Origin: Blastocladiella britannica
Taxonomy: Eukaryota > Blastocladiomycota > Blastocladiomycetes > Blastocladiales > Blastocladiaceae
Assembly: GCA_025349905.2 (NCBI GenBank)
Contig: MU624667.1
Location: 3,708-33,231 of the forward strand
Direction of reading: 5' to 3'
DNA length: 29,524 nucleotides
Both the position numbers and the translations under genes were made by a program. Of the stretch, positions 19,059 to 29,350 are shown one piece after another (position 1 is the first letter of the stretch; each line of letters begins with the position of its first letter). The notes below the pieces were generated by a model. That model saw only the letters and a list, made by a program, of their open reading frames with translations, did no database searches and was not told where the DNA came from.

Positions 19059-20050
19059 ATGACCATCCAGTGCGACTCGGACGCCTGCCGCGTGGTCCTC
19101 AACACCGTCATCCCAATCTGCGGGGTCCTGACCGCCATCTCGACCGCGGCGGCGCCGATTCCCGCCGTGCTGCGGGTCCGGCGCGCACAGGCGCTCGGAT
19201 CACTCAATCCGATTCCGTTTGCCTTCATTTACATCAACGCCGCCATTTGGATCATGTACGGCATCTACACACGCGATATATTCGTGCTGGCGCCGAATCT
19301 GCTCGGCATCCTGTTTGGCAATTTCTTTGTGCGCAGCACCTACGGGTACGCAACGGCCTCACAGCGCAAAGTCATGGACGTGGTGCTGGTGTTCGGGACA
19401 TTTGCCGTGTTCTTGACCGCGGGAATCGCAACTCTGTACGCAACGCGCGAGGCCGGCCAGCTGGCGCTCGGGGTGCTGAGTAATATCATTCTGGCCGCAT
19501 TCTACGTGTCGCCCATTTCGGTGCTGGTGACGGTGGTCAAGACCCGCAATTCGGGCCCATTTGATCCCATCCTCGCATTTGCTTGCATGCTCAACGGGAC
19601 TCTTTGGGTTTGTACTTTTATGCGTTGGTTGTTGCAGGAGCTAACACTGCAGCAATAATATTACAGGTCATTTACGGGATCGCGATTGGAGACTTTTTCG
19701 TCTACTTCCCCAACGCCATTGGCAGCATGTTTGGACTGCTCCAGCTTGCGCTGCGTGTGATCCTACCTGCGCATAGCGAAATTGAGGTAGTGCCTACCTC
19801 GAGCCCGCTCCGCGTGCCAGGGTCTCCGGCGGGAGTGTTGGGCGACCATCATCATGGCGATGGGTATGCGTCGGACGACCATGACGAGGAGCACTCCATT
19901 GGCAAGCCGATGCTGGCTAGGCACCGGCCGGTGGGAGGTGATGGCGCTGTATCCTCCACCACGGCTGCTGCTGCTCCGGCAGGCAGTCGGGCGACAGCGG
20001 TGCTGGCGTCCGTGTCGCATGAGGCGCTGGTTGGGACAAGTTCCCACTGA
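19059..20050 (+). CDS. SWEET (MtN3/saliva) sugar transporter
   Basis: SWEETs are seven-helix uniporters that let sugars diffuse across membranes. Exons 19059..19607 and 19667..20050 encode 310 aa; the 59-nt intron is gtttgt...ttacag. Two triple-helix bundles are visible, at about 10-97 and 105-215. The first contains SLNPIPFAFIYINAAIWIMYG and the second FDPILAFACMLNGTLW-VIYG, so the diagnostic Asn-x(3)-Trp helix is present in both halves. After PNAIGSMFGLLQLAL comes a cytosolic tail rich in His/Asp (GDHHHGDGYASDDHDEEH) and then Ala/Ser. Retention of the intron would truncate the protein in the sixth helix. The start at 19059 has the local CAAAATG context. Fungal SWEETs are mostly reported from early-diverging lineages, in keeping with the organism inferred. 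Confidence 0.93.
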
Positions 20051-20208
20051 CTGTTGGCTTTTGGGAAATAGCGATCAATGTTTGTTTCAAAAAACACCGC
20101 AATCATTGTCCCACGGAGTTGGCAAGTCCCGTCGTCACTCTAAAAACAGCTTCTGAATTACCGCAAGACGCGCAGATGGACGCCGCATCGAGGGCCTATT
20201 CGCGTTAT

Positions 20209-20215
20209 TATAAAG
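20209..20215 (+). promoter_or_regulatory. TATA box of the tyrosinase gene
   Basis: TATAAAG within ttattataaaggg lies 69 nt before the tyrosinase ATG, a distance compatible with a transcription start about 30 nt downstream and a short leader. It is the clearest core-promoter element in the window, as expected for a regulated secreted enzyme. Confidence 0.55.
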
Positions 20216-20277
20216 GGTTCTCGGTCCCCAACCAAAGAAGCGATGCATTGGCTCTAAATTCATCAAAGTCAACCATT

Positions 20278-21745
20278 ATGTCTGTCAGCTTCCTCGCACT
20301 CCTCGCTCTCATTGCAGTCGTCAACGCGGCCACCGACCCATGCGGCGGCACCCTTCGCCAGCGCAAGTCATTTTACCGGTTGACGGATGTTGAAAAGGCG
20401 GCCTATGCGACCGGAGTCAAGGCGTACGTTCCAATAGTACACTTAACTTCAAAAAACTGAGCCAGTGGCTCACGTTATGTCAAAATCAAAAAAGTCTCAA
20501 GGTGAGCGGCAAGTGGGATTACTTCAATGCAAAGCACCGCTCGGGCATGAAGTGGCACTCGACGACGCAGTTCCTGCCCATGCATCGTGCTCTGTTGCTG
20601 GAATTCGAAACTGAGCTGCTCAAGGTCGCTCCCGGACTCACTGGCCTGCCATTCTGTTCGTCCTTCCTGATTTTGCTCACTTGCTTCTGAAATGGATCAT
20701 TGACAAGCAAATGAAAACAGGGAACGAGTACCAGGACAGCCCCAATCCTCTGGCGTCCTCCATCTTCGACACTACCGGACTTGCGCCGATGGTCGCGGGA
20801 CCGCTCGGCGAGCCATTCAAGGGGCTCAAGGACGACAAGGGTCAGCTGGTGGCTCGCAGTCCCGATCTCGGGGCCTCTGGGTCTTTCCAATGGGTCCCGC
20901 GGTCCGAGGTGATGGCCACGGCGCTGGGAGACATCAAGACCTTTGGCGAGCTGTCACACGCGATCGAAGTGACCCCGCACAACGCGTACCACTCCATGGT
21001 CGGCGGCCAGATGGGCGCCGCGTCGTCGAGTCCAGCTGACCCGTTATTTTTTTTGCATCACGCGTACATTGACGCGCTGTGGGCCGCGTGGCAGTCGTCC
21101 AAGCCCGAGCATTTCGCCGACCTCACGGTTCCTGGTCAGGGACCGGGCGATCTCCAGGTCAAGGCTTCCGAGGGCACCGCCATGTACGAGAAGCAGTACA
21201 CCAACCGCGACATGGTGTACTACCGCCAGCGGCTGTGCTACGAGTACAAGATGCCTCCCTCTCTCCGGCCCGTGCAGCGTGCGCAAAAGGCCCTCGACGA
21301 CGGTGCCATCGCTGCCGCCGCCGGTGCCGTCGGTGGTGCCATTGCCGGCATCAACTCCACGACGTTTGCGCCCATCACCGCCATTCCGATCGCCAACCTC
21401 AAGCAGCTCATGCCCATGTTTGACGATGCGCAGCTGACTAAGCTTGTCGCCGATAACGTGGCGCTGTTCACTGCCGCCGCCGTCAAGCTCAACGCGTACA
21501 TTGCCGCCAACGTGAACGCCACCAACCCACCCGACGTGGTGCTCGCGCGCCTGCTCGGTGTCAGCGACTACATGGACTCGTCGTTCGAGTCGGCCAAGAG
21601 CATCAAGGACGATTTCAAGGACTCGAGCATTCCGGCTGTTCAGACTGCGTCCCCGGCTGGATCCGCCACCACGCCGTCGTCTGCTCGCGCGCTTGCCGCT
21701 GGGCCGCTTGTGATCGTGCTGGCACTGGTCGCAGCCTTGATGTAA
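20278..21745 (+). CDS. Secreted tyrosinase (type-3 copper phenol oxidase)
   Basis: Tyrosinase hydroxylates monophenols and oxidises diphenols to quinones, the first step to melanin. Exons 20278..20423, 20495..20655 and 20721..21745 encode 443 aa; introns are 71 and 65 nt. Residues 1-17 are a signal peptide (MSVSFLALLALIAVVNA). CuA ligands are probably H63, H70 and H79 (KHRSGMKWHSTTQFLPMHR), with H-x8-H spacing between the last two. CuB ligands are H189, H193 (PHNAYHSMVGG) and H216 (DPLFFLHHAYIDALW). LPF-W is restored by the second splice. A C-terminal helix-rich Ala region ends in a hydrophobic tail (LVIVLALVAALM) after a Ser/Ala patch, which suggests a GPI anchor or membrane tether. I chose the ATG at 20278, not the in-frame one at 20119, because of the signal peptide and the TATA box between them. 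Confidence 0.95.
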
Positions 21746-21957
21746 TAGTAATAATAGATTTTTCTTTCTTTTGACGAGGGTATGAACGACCAAGGACGAA
21801 AAAGTGAGATCGACGGAGGAGAATGAAAGATTGGAAACACTCGGCCCAGGAGTGGCAATATTCAAAATATTAACATGGAAAAAAAAAGAAACAAGACGGC
21901 TGAAGCAAGGCAAAGGTGGAAGATAGGAAGAGGGAGAAAGGGAGATGCCAAGTACGC
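21746..21957. other. Convergent intergenic region, tyrosinase / DYRK
   Basis: 212 nt between two stop codons; it contains T-rich and AT-rich 3'-UTR-like sequence (taatagtaataatagatttttc). No ORF or element is recognised. Confidence 0.5.
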
Positions 21958-24312
21958 CTACTGGCCCATCCATCGGCTACCGCTCCCACCACGGCGGCCA
22001 GCAGATGCTCGGGCCATACCGCCCCCACTCCCCCCGCGTGCCGTCGTGGTCACAGGAATCGCCTTTGAGTTCCCACCACCGGCGCCCATGCCAATGACAC
22101 CGCCCGGCCCGGCGCCCAACGCGCCGCCGTGCGGGCTGCCGGCCGTATTGGTCGTCACCGCAGCGGTCGAGTTGGCATACAGCGCGCGCGTGGCATACGA
22201 TGTTCGCGATCCGGCATACGGTTTGGACGCCGACGGCGGTGGGGCCGACAGGGCGACAATCGGCGGCAATGATCGTGGTGGCTTGCCGCCCGACAGGAGC
22301 GTCGAAATGGTGGATGTGGGTCCCACTGCTGCAGTGTAGGAGCTGTGGAGTGAGGTGGCGGTCGAGGTTGCGGCTGCGGTTGCAAGGCCTCCAATACTTC
22401 CACTTGAGGAGCCGACGCCATTTCCATTGGCGGCGGCGGCGGCGGCGGCAGCGGCAGCGGCGGCGGCCTGTGAGCGCGTGACTGGACCGCCACCGCTGCT
22501 GCTGGCCCCACCCCCACTCCCAAGCGTGCTGCCCGTGGCGAGGCTACCGCGCCGTGGAGTGCCAAACGATGACGGAGGGACGATACCTGACGATTGCGTC
22601 GCTGGTTGTGGCCGCACGTCCGAGATCCCGCGAGCAGTGGCCGTGTCCACCTGGACGATCCACTGGTGGTGAATGGCTATTATATATATTTTTTAAATAA
22701 GTTTCTTGTCCTTCAATCCAATAAAATAAAATGTCAAGTACCTTGGTGCGGCGTTATGCGCTTGCTGGGATCCCAGATCAGACATTGCCGGATAAAGTCG
22801 AGAAAGAGCTCGTCCTTGCACTTGACGGCTTGGGCAAGTGTCTTGCCGTGCACTCGTCGGGTCTTGCCCTTGGCATTGGAGAATGGAATCGGCGCATCAT
22901 TCGAGTCTGATGTTCATATATTCTCATTAGCTGGCGTTGAAATGAAGATAAAAAAAAAGGAGACGGACCAAAAAACATGTGCTTGCGCTCGCTCCTTGCC
23001 ATCAGGTCCGGATCAGGCATGCCGAGCGTCTCCATCATGCACCAGAGCTGGTCTTGCTCGTTTTCGCCGGGAAAGATCGGGTATCCAGTGTAGAGCTCCA
23101 CCAAGATGCACCCAAGAGACCACATGTCAATGGCCATGTCGTAACTGGCACCCAGAATAACTTCGGGCGATCGGTAAAAGCGCGACTGGATGTAGGTGTA
23201 GGCCTTGTCCGAGAGCGGGCACGACGAGCCAAAGTCAATCACCTTGATGTTGGACTTGTTGGAGGCTCGGAGCAGCACGTTTTCACTTTGAATATAAATG
23301 CATATCTGTTAGTACAAGACCAAAGATAAAATGAGAAAAGAGAGACATGTGGACGTACGGCTTGAGATCGCAGTGAATGATTTCGTGCTCCCATAGCAAC
23401 GATAGGCAGTTGAGAATTTGGATGGCAAAGCGGCGGATCAGGCCGATCGAGAACCCACGAAAGTCGTTGGACTTGATGAACTCGTACAGATTGATGGAGA
23501 GCAACTCGAACGCAATACAGAGGTGGGAGCGGAATTTGAATGTTTCGATCATTTGGACACAGTTGGCCTTGTCCTCCGGGTCCTGTAGTTCAGAGGTGTT
23601 GAGTGGTCATATCAAGAATAAACATAAACATAATGGCATACCCATTGCTGCAAGTCTTCGAGGATGCGGACTTCGATTTCGCCTTGGCTCGTAAAGCGAC
23701 GCTTGTTGCGGATAATCTTCAGCGCAACCGGGATCTGCGCACGGTGATCAAAGGCGCGTACGACCTGCCCAAACGAGCCCTTGCCGAGAATCTCGAGGAT
23801 TTCGTAGCGGTAGCTGATGTGATCGTGCGACTGGATCAGGTAGTCGCCCTTGCTGTCGTCCCATCCTGTAATTATATATATATTCTGGTCAGGAATGCAC
23901 ATATCTATAAAGTATATAAAAAGGTACCCTTGTTGGGCAGCGCATCCGATAATCCATTGACCTTTCGCTTTCCGTTCTGGGCCAAGGTCTCGCCGCAGTA
24001 ATAAATGCGGTCAAACTCGAGGATCTCGTACTGCTCTGCCGCCGTCAGGATTGCACCATGAAGCCGGATGGCGTCGTGGGGAGAGATCCCCGGCGCGTCC
24101 GAGCTGGCAAGGATGGCAGCGTTCGTGCGCGACGACAGAGAGGCAGTGTCACCAGGGGAAGGGGATGGGCGGGCAGATGAATGGCGCGAAGAGCCCGGGG
24201 TGGATGATTTTGATCCAGGGAGTAAGTGGTGGTGCAGTGCTCCGGGCTTGACGGACTTGCCCGAGTCGATCCTGGGGAAGTCACCAAGGGTTGTGTGAGT
24301 GTTGGAACACAT
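21958..24312 (-). CDS. DYRK-family dual-specificity protein kinase (DYRK2/Pom1-like)
   Basis: DYRKs autophosphorylate on tyrosine during folding and then act on Ser/Thr substrates in growth, polarity and cell-cycle control. Minus-strand exons 24312..23928, 23865..23642, 23582..23359, 23285..22969, 22906..22742 and 22676..21958 encode 677 aa; introns are 59-73 nt. A Ser/Pro-rich N terminus leads to a DH-box-like [13 protein letters not shown] and to [20 protein letters not shown]. The ATP lysine is about K178 (VALK), the catalytic Asp about D275 (HCDLKPEN), the DFG about 295-297, and the activation loop [17 protein letters not shown] has Tyr309 as the expected autophosphorylation site. The C-lobe ends [20 protein letters not shown]. 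The last 220 residues are Ala/Gly/Ser-rich with a poly-Ala run and a basic RRGGSGSRW end. The acceptor at 22677 (tag) is preferred because it restores TPxQAIxHxW. Confidence 0.94.
22429..22470 (-). repeat. GCC/GCN microsatellite encoding poly-Ala
   Basis: A run of ggc/agc triplets on the plus strand encodes about 13 Ala residues in the DYRK C-terminal tail. Confidence 0.8.
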
Positions 24313-24903
24313 GGTTGTCCTATTAAAGGACTTCAGGTATGGCCAGCGAACTAAACGAACCGGCCATTACTGGTGCCGAGTTGCAGCATTTTGCCAAATT
24401 AAAATGGTTTGAAGGGGAGTTGCGCTTTCGAGGGCTGATTTACTGCCAGAATTGATGGCAGGCTGGCCAGACAAATTGATCGTGCACCCGGTGCGATTGG
24501 GTGGACTGTTGTTTGCGGTTGCGCTGCGGTTCGATCAAGGCCAGATCCGATCCGGTCGAGGATGCGTGCGCTTTGTGTGCGTGGTATGCGCCTTGGGCAG
24601 TCCAACTGACCGACCGACTGATCGATAGACAGTCGGGAAGACAGGCAGAATGAATGAAATGAAGCCGACGCTTGTCGACGCAGCGCCAGGGAGAAGGTAT
24701 GATATCGCTCAGGAAGGCACAGGAAATGCGGCTGTGTCCTTGTCGGCACCGAAACGGGTTTGGGCGGACGGTTGATGGCGGACGATTGGTTGACTTGGTT
24801 AAGAGAGCGACGCTTCTGCTTCTGCGATGGGAAAAAAAGGCCAAGCACGCACGCCGTTTGTGTGAATGGATATTTGCCTTCGCAGCTGCGAATTTTCATC
24901 CAA
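24313..24903. promoter_or_regulatory. Divergent intergenic region, DYRK / RPAP2 (591 nt)
   Basis: The longest divergent spacer in the window. It contains a short direct repeat of gacc/gact units (ctgaccgaccgactgatcgatag near 24607-24629). Two small frames are visible: ATG 24339 to 24455 (38 aa, MASELNEPAITGAELQ...) and ATG 24455 to 24629 (about 57 aa). Neither has a recognised family, and either could be an upstream ORF of the RPAP2 transcript or chance. No TATA box is evident close to 24904. Confidence 0.4.
24339..24455 (+). CDS. Small ORF of 38 codons, possibly an upstream ORF
   Basis: ATG GCC context, ends TGA at 24455; the peptide begins MASELNEPAITGAEL and contains LKWFEGELRFRG, which looks amphipathic rather than random. 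The TGA overlaps the ATG of the following small frame. No homologue is recognised and no splice to a further exon is convincing. It may be an upstream ORF of RPAP2, a fragment, or chance. Confidence 0.2.
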   Translation: MASELNEPAITGAELQHFAKLKWFEGELRFRGLIYCQN

Positions 24904-26744
24904 ATGACCACTGCCCCAGCACGCTTGAGTCGACTTGCTGGCGGCGCTGGCGGGCGCTCGGCCACGCGGCGTCGTCCACGCCCTACGCAGTCCTCGGCAC
25001 CAAAGTCCACGTCACTGGTTGCATCGACAGCTGCCACCACCGCCGCGGCGAGTACAGGTAACCCCAACCGCGCCCGAATGCTGGCCATGAGCAAGTCGCT
25101 CGAACGCAAGCGGCTCGCCTCATCACGCGTCACGGCTGCGCTCGACTCGGTTTCTGCCACGGGCTCCGTATCCTTGCCCGTGCTCAAGGCTGCTGTCCGT
25201 GCTTCTTTTTTTTTACATTTTCGCTGCATTCAATGACGACTCATCAACGATAAATGGACTAGTGCGCGTGCTTTGACCCCTCGGACTGGGACCAGGTCAT
25301 GATCGAGCGCAATCTCGCCGACGCTTGCGGGTATCCTCTCTGTCCAAAGGTACTTGCTTTCACACCTTCTCGGAAATGCACGCAAATAATGACGCTATTA
25401 AGAAAGGCCCTGCCGGCAAATACGGTCCTGACGCTGCTTGCAATCCCGCCCACGGCGCCCGAGACTGCTTCCGACAATGACTCTTTCGGTAGTGAACCGA
25501 CTGGCAGATCTGATTCGCAGGTTCCCGCTGATGACTTGGCGGGTGCGACCGACGCGCACACCATCCCGAAGGCTCTGGCGCGCCAGCTTTCTTCCGTGGT
25601 CTGGGAGCCGCTGACTCCGCTCGTGCGTGTGCAACTGCCCGAGTCGGCTGAGTTGGCCTCCTTTTGCTCCCGCGTGTGCCTGCTCAGGGCCAAGCTAGTT
25701 CGCGTCCAATTGCATCCCGAGCCCATTTGGATGCGTCCCGCAGGTTTGGTGGTGGACATTCAGTTTCCTGAAGATGAGGCGCCCGCGTCGTTGGCGATCA
25801 CCCATGCAGCGGTTGCAATCAGACCGAAACGAGGAGCAGTTATTCGGAACGCGGACCTGGGACAAGACCCGCCTCGCGTTCCAGTCACCATCACCGAATC
25901 GACTACCTCTCGCCCAACAATCACCTCCTCTCCTTACAGGGATGCATTTCCGGATTCCGGGACGATTGACGGGTACACGCCGCGATTCCGCACGATGCCT
26001 CCACCGCGGCCACGGCAACCCGATCCTGTATCCCCCTCGTCGCTCGATGCGTCTGCCCTTCCTTCCGTGTTTATCCAGGTCGCGTCGGCCTTTACGGGCA
26101 TTGTGCGCGACTCGTTTCGCACGCGCATGCGTCTCTCTGCGGCCGATTTGGCACCGAGGACCCTTGACGATGAAGATAATGAAGCCAGTGACGACGACGA
26201 CGAACGAGAGATGCAGCTCCTGGATCTCGACCGGCGCGTTGCCGGGTCCGCATTTGTCATTCGGCTCGACGAGTTGTGCGTTTCGATTCAAATTTTACTT
26301 TTGGTGGATTTCAACTTGTACTCGCCGCGGCGCACGCCTACACTTTCTGAAAAATAATTAACAGGACCAAATCGTTCCTCGCTGTTGCCCTTGCAAGCCG
26401 TCCGGACCTGGTGCCAGTCGTGCACATGCAGACACATGCCATTTTCACGCACTTGCGATCGACCCGCCGGGCCCAACGACTCACCTCCATGGATTCCGTC
26501 TACTCGTGGGTCTTTGCTGCTGTCCTTGTCACTGGGTATGGCTTCCTTTTTTTTATTTTTGAACGAAAGAGCTCATGATATTTTACACAGAGCACTGCGC
26601 ACACATCCAGCCCTTGCAGCCCAAGTCACTGACCACGACGACTGGCGCACGGCCATTGAGCACGTCACGGAGGCGGTCCTCGGCACAACTGACCCAATTC
26701 GAGTGGACCAGATCGAAGCCTTGGCCAAGCTAGCTTTTGAGTGA
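24904..26744 (+). CDS. RTR1: RPAP2/Rtr1 RNA polymerase II CTD phosphatase
   Basis: Rtr1/RPAP2 proteins remove phosphate from Ser5 of the Pol II CTD and assist Pol II nuclear import. Exons 24904..25194, 25263..25349, 25407..26275, 26365..26535 and 26591..26744 encode 523 aa. The zinc-binding core is C119-GYPL-C124 in MIERNLADACGYPLC and C213-SRV-C217 in ELASFCSRVC, followed by KLVRVQLHPEPIWMRP, the family's QLxxEPxWxR segment. The rest is an acidic linker and C-terminal helices (DDWRTAIEHVTEAVL). The zinc halves are about 88 residues apart, longer than usual, because of a low-complexity insert. Two splices are less certain: the 57-nt intron 25350..25406 is stop-free and a multiple of three, so it could be retained, and the donor of the next intron may be 26318 rather than 26276, in the same frame. 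It ends 36 nt from the SNF1 stop. Confidence 0.87.
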
Positions 26745-26780
26745 ATGTACAATGATTCATGTCTTTTTATTATTGTTGTG

Positions 26781-29350
26781 TCAACCGGCCGCCGCCAGCT
26801 CGGTGATGATCATGACAGCGACTTCCAGGAACCCCATTGGCGAAGTGGCGGATCCCAACGCATCGCCAGAGCTGGATGTTCCGCCGCGGGTTCCCGCGAG
26901 CCCGAGGGTGGCGGTGGACCGGCGATGGCGCAGCAGGGATTCCCGGCGCGCCGCCGAAGACGCCGCGGCCACGGCGCCGGCCGCCGGCATCGACGATGAC
27001 ATGGGTGCTGAGGCGAGCGAGACCGCCAACGACGATAGGGCCGAAGGAGTGGATGCCAGCGACGACGCAAGCGACAGCGATCCGCGATGGTTGCCGTTGG
27101 GAGCGGTGGGCGCCGAGATGGGCGACGATCTTGCTGGCGACGAGGACGACGAGGAGGCTGCTGCTGCTGCTGCTGCTGCTGCTGTTACGGACATGGCGAG
27201 CGACTTTCTCCGAAGATCCGCGCTGCCACCTGCAATCGCCGCCGCCATGGCCGGCTGCATTTGCAACAGCGGCGACGACGATAGTGGGAATGAACCAGTC
27301 CCCGCCGTGGGAGCAGAGGTACCAGTAGGAGTAGGAGTGGCAGAGGAAGCGCTCCCAAGAGGCGGCGATACGAGCTTAAAGTCCACCAGGAAATAGCTCG
27401 TGTCCACCTTGAACAGCTGGATATCAAGCTTGACCTCGACCGGCACCGCGGCAGGGCCAAGCAGCCCTGCCGCCGCCGCCGCCGCCGAGGTGTCCATACT
27501 GCTCTGGTCCACCACGACTCCATAGTCTCCTGGGTCGATCGCTGGGAACACGTAGCGGCACCGCAGCGCAAATGGGCCGAGCGGCTTCCATGACATGTTG
27601 GGCCCGCATGCGGCCAGCGCCTTGTACAGTTCCAGCATCACGTCCAGGGGTGGGCTGCGCGACCGGATGCCAACGTGCCACTTGGACCGCGCCGACTTGC
27701 GCGCAGGGGCGGGCGTTGGTGTTGTTTGTGCTGCTGCAGTTGCCCGTGACGCGTCGCCACAGATTTCTGGTGGAGCAAGAGGTGGTGGTGGAGGTACCAT
27801 TGGCTGGCGTTTGAACTCGGCCACCGATCCCTGGTAGGTTGCTGCTGCCGATGCCGAAGCCGATGATGCGACCGCGGCTGCGGCAGCAGACTCGGCGCCA
27901 ACGGACACCACTTCCATGCGTCGTCGCCGGCTGGGAGAAGAGGCGGTGGTGGCCAAGCTGCCCGATGTCGGAGGCGACCCGCCGGCCGCCCACTGGGCAT
28001 CGCGGGCCGCGTTTTCGGACCGTCGCCCGGACCACAGGTACGCATTGTCCACGACCAGGCGGTACGCAACCAGGATCGGGTCGTCGGCGTCCGCATCCAC
28101 AATGCGCGCGGTTGGGTCGTCAATGGCAGGCAGCGCGGTGGTAGTCTCTGTCGCATCAGCGCTGTTGCGACCGAGCTCCACCTCCTCCTCCTCCTTGCTG
28201 GCGACAGTCTCGTCCACATCCAGCAGTGGCTCCGACAGTAGCCGTGCAACTACCGTGCCGCGCGGAAGCCCCAGCTTTTCCGCGACCGTGTCGACGGCGG
28301 CGTCTAAAAGCCCGCTGGACGGACACGACGGGTCCTCGTCCTCGGACTCGTCAGTATCGCCCGCAGAAGTCCCAAACCCGACGCCACCTCGGCCTTGGTG
28401 GTGGTGCATGGCGACGGCGAGTGGCGGCATGGGCGCCAGGTAAGCCGGCAAGTTGCGGGCAAACCACGGGTGGCGCCGGATATCGGCCATGGAGATGCGT
28501 TTGAGCGGGTCCACCACCAGCATTGCTGAGATCAGGTGCCGAGCCTCGGGGGTGAGGAACGAGGGCAATGTGAACACTCCTTGCGAAATCTTTGCAAACA
28601 GGGACGGAATGTACTCGTCGTCAAAGGGGAGCCGACCAACAAGCATCACATACAGAATGACGCCAATCGACCACACGTCCACCTCGGGACCGGCATACAG
28701 TTTTCCGGCAATCACTTCGGGGGCCGCGTAGTTGGGCGAGCCGCAGGAAGTTTTGAGAAAGTCGCCATCGCGTAGCGTGTTGGACAGGCCGAAATCGGCC
28801 ACTTTGAGGTTGCGCGAAGCGTCGAGCAAGAGGTTCTCTGGCTTCAGGTCGCTATTGTTACGATGTTGCGTGCATGTCCGTAAGTCCATCCAGGTTGAAA
28901 GCAGGTAGGGTGAATGCCAGGCACTGAAGAAAAAAAAAAACAGATTTTTTACCGATGGACGATTCGATGGCGGTGGCAGTACTCGACGGCGCCGACGAGC
29001 TGCTGCAAGAACCGGCGAGCCTCGTCCTCGGCCATGCGTCCGCGCTCGGAAATGTACGCAAACAGTTCGTCGCCCGCGTATTCCATGACCATGACTAGAT
29101 CGTTTGGCGTGTGCAGCACCTCGTACAGCTTGATGATATGCGGGTGCCGCAGAAACCGCAAGATAGCGATTTCGCGTTGCACGCGCGCGGGCATGCCCTC
29201 CTCCCGCGCTAGCTTGGCGCGGTTGATGAATTTTAAGGCCACGGTTGCGCCGGTGGCAACGTGGGTCGCGAGCTTGACTTTGCCAAAGGACCCGACGCCA
29301 AGCGTCTCCACGATTTGGTAGTTGCCGACGCGGGCACGGATGGAGGCCAT
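26781..29350 (-). CDS. SNF1: SNF1/AMPK catalytic alpha subunit
   Basis: This is the energy-sensing Ser/Thr kinase, catalytic subunit of the heterotrimeric SNF1/AMPK complex. Minus-strand exons 29350..28953 and 28851..26781 (101-nt intron) encode 822 aa. The kinase domain begins NYQIVETLGVGSFGKVKLA, with ATP lysine K40 (VALKF), HR-DLKPEN restored across the splice (D134), DFG at 152-154 and T-loop FLKTSCGSPNYAAPE with T167 as the activating phosphosite. After RISMADIRRHPWF comes an acidic linker. An autoinhibitory UBA-like segment follows (LDAAVDTVAEKLGLPRGTVV). Then there is a long Ser/Ala/Pro linker and the C-terminal adenylate-sensor/KA1 region (SKWHVGIRSRSPP, VMLELYKALAACG, VEVKLDIQLFKVD, YFLVDFKLV). 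A further ~180-residue Ala/Ser tail is unusual; fungal SNF1 normally ends soon after KA1. Confidence 0.94.
27157..27183 (-). repeat. GCT/AGC microsatellite encoding poly-Ala in SNF1
   Basis: Nine perfect gct triplets on the plus strand, read on the minus strand as GCA, give an Ala run just after SLAMSVT in the SNF1 tail. A Ser run follows at once. Confidence 0.85.

Noticed and set aside
21034..21056. Possible intron before LHHAYID in the intact tyrosinase (T-run ttatttttttt)
   Set aside because: The T-run itself encodes the conserved DPLFFLHH motif in frame and no GT donor is needed; the coding frame is continuous.
24399..25229. 276-codon minus-strand frame between DYRK and RPAP2
   Set aside because: Covers RPAP2 exon 1 and its upstream region; Arg/Ser-rich composition without motifs. 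The plus strand joins correctly to the RPAP2 zinc-binding core.
26737..27396. 219-codon plus-strand Ala/Asp-rich frame
   Set aside because: Shadow of the Ala/Ser tail of SNF1 on the minus strand; composition is explained by the opposite-strand repeats.
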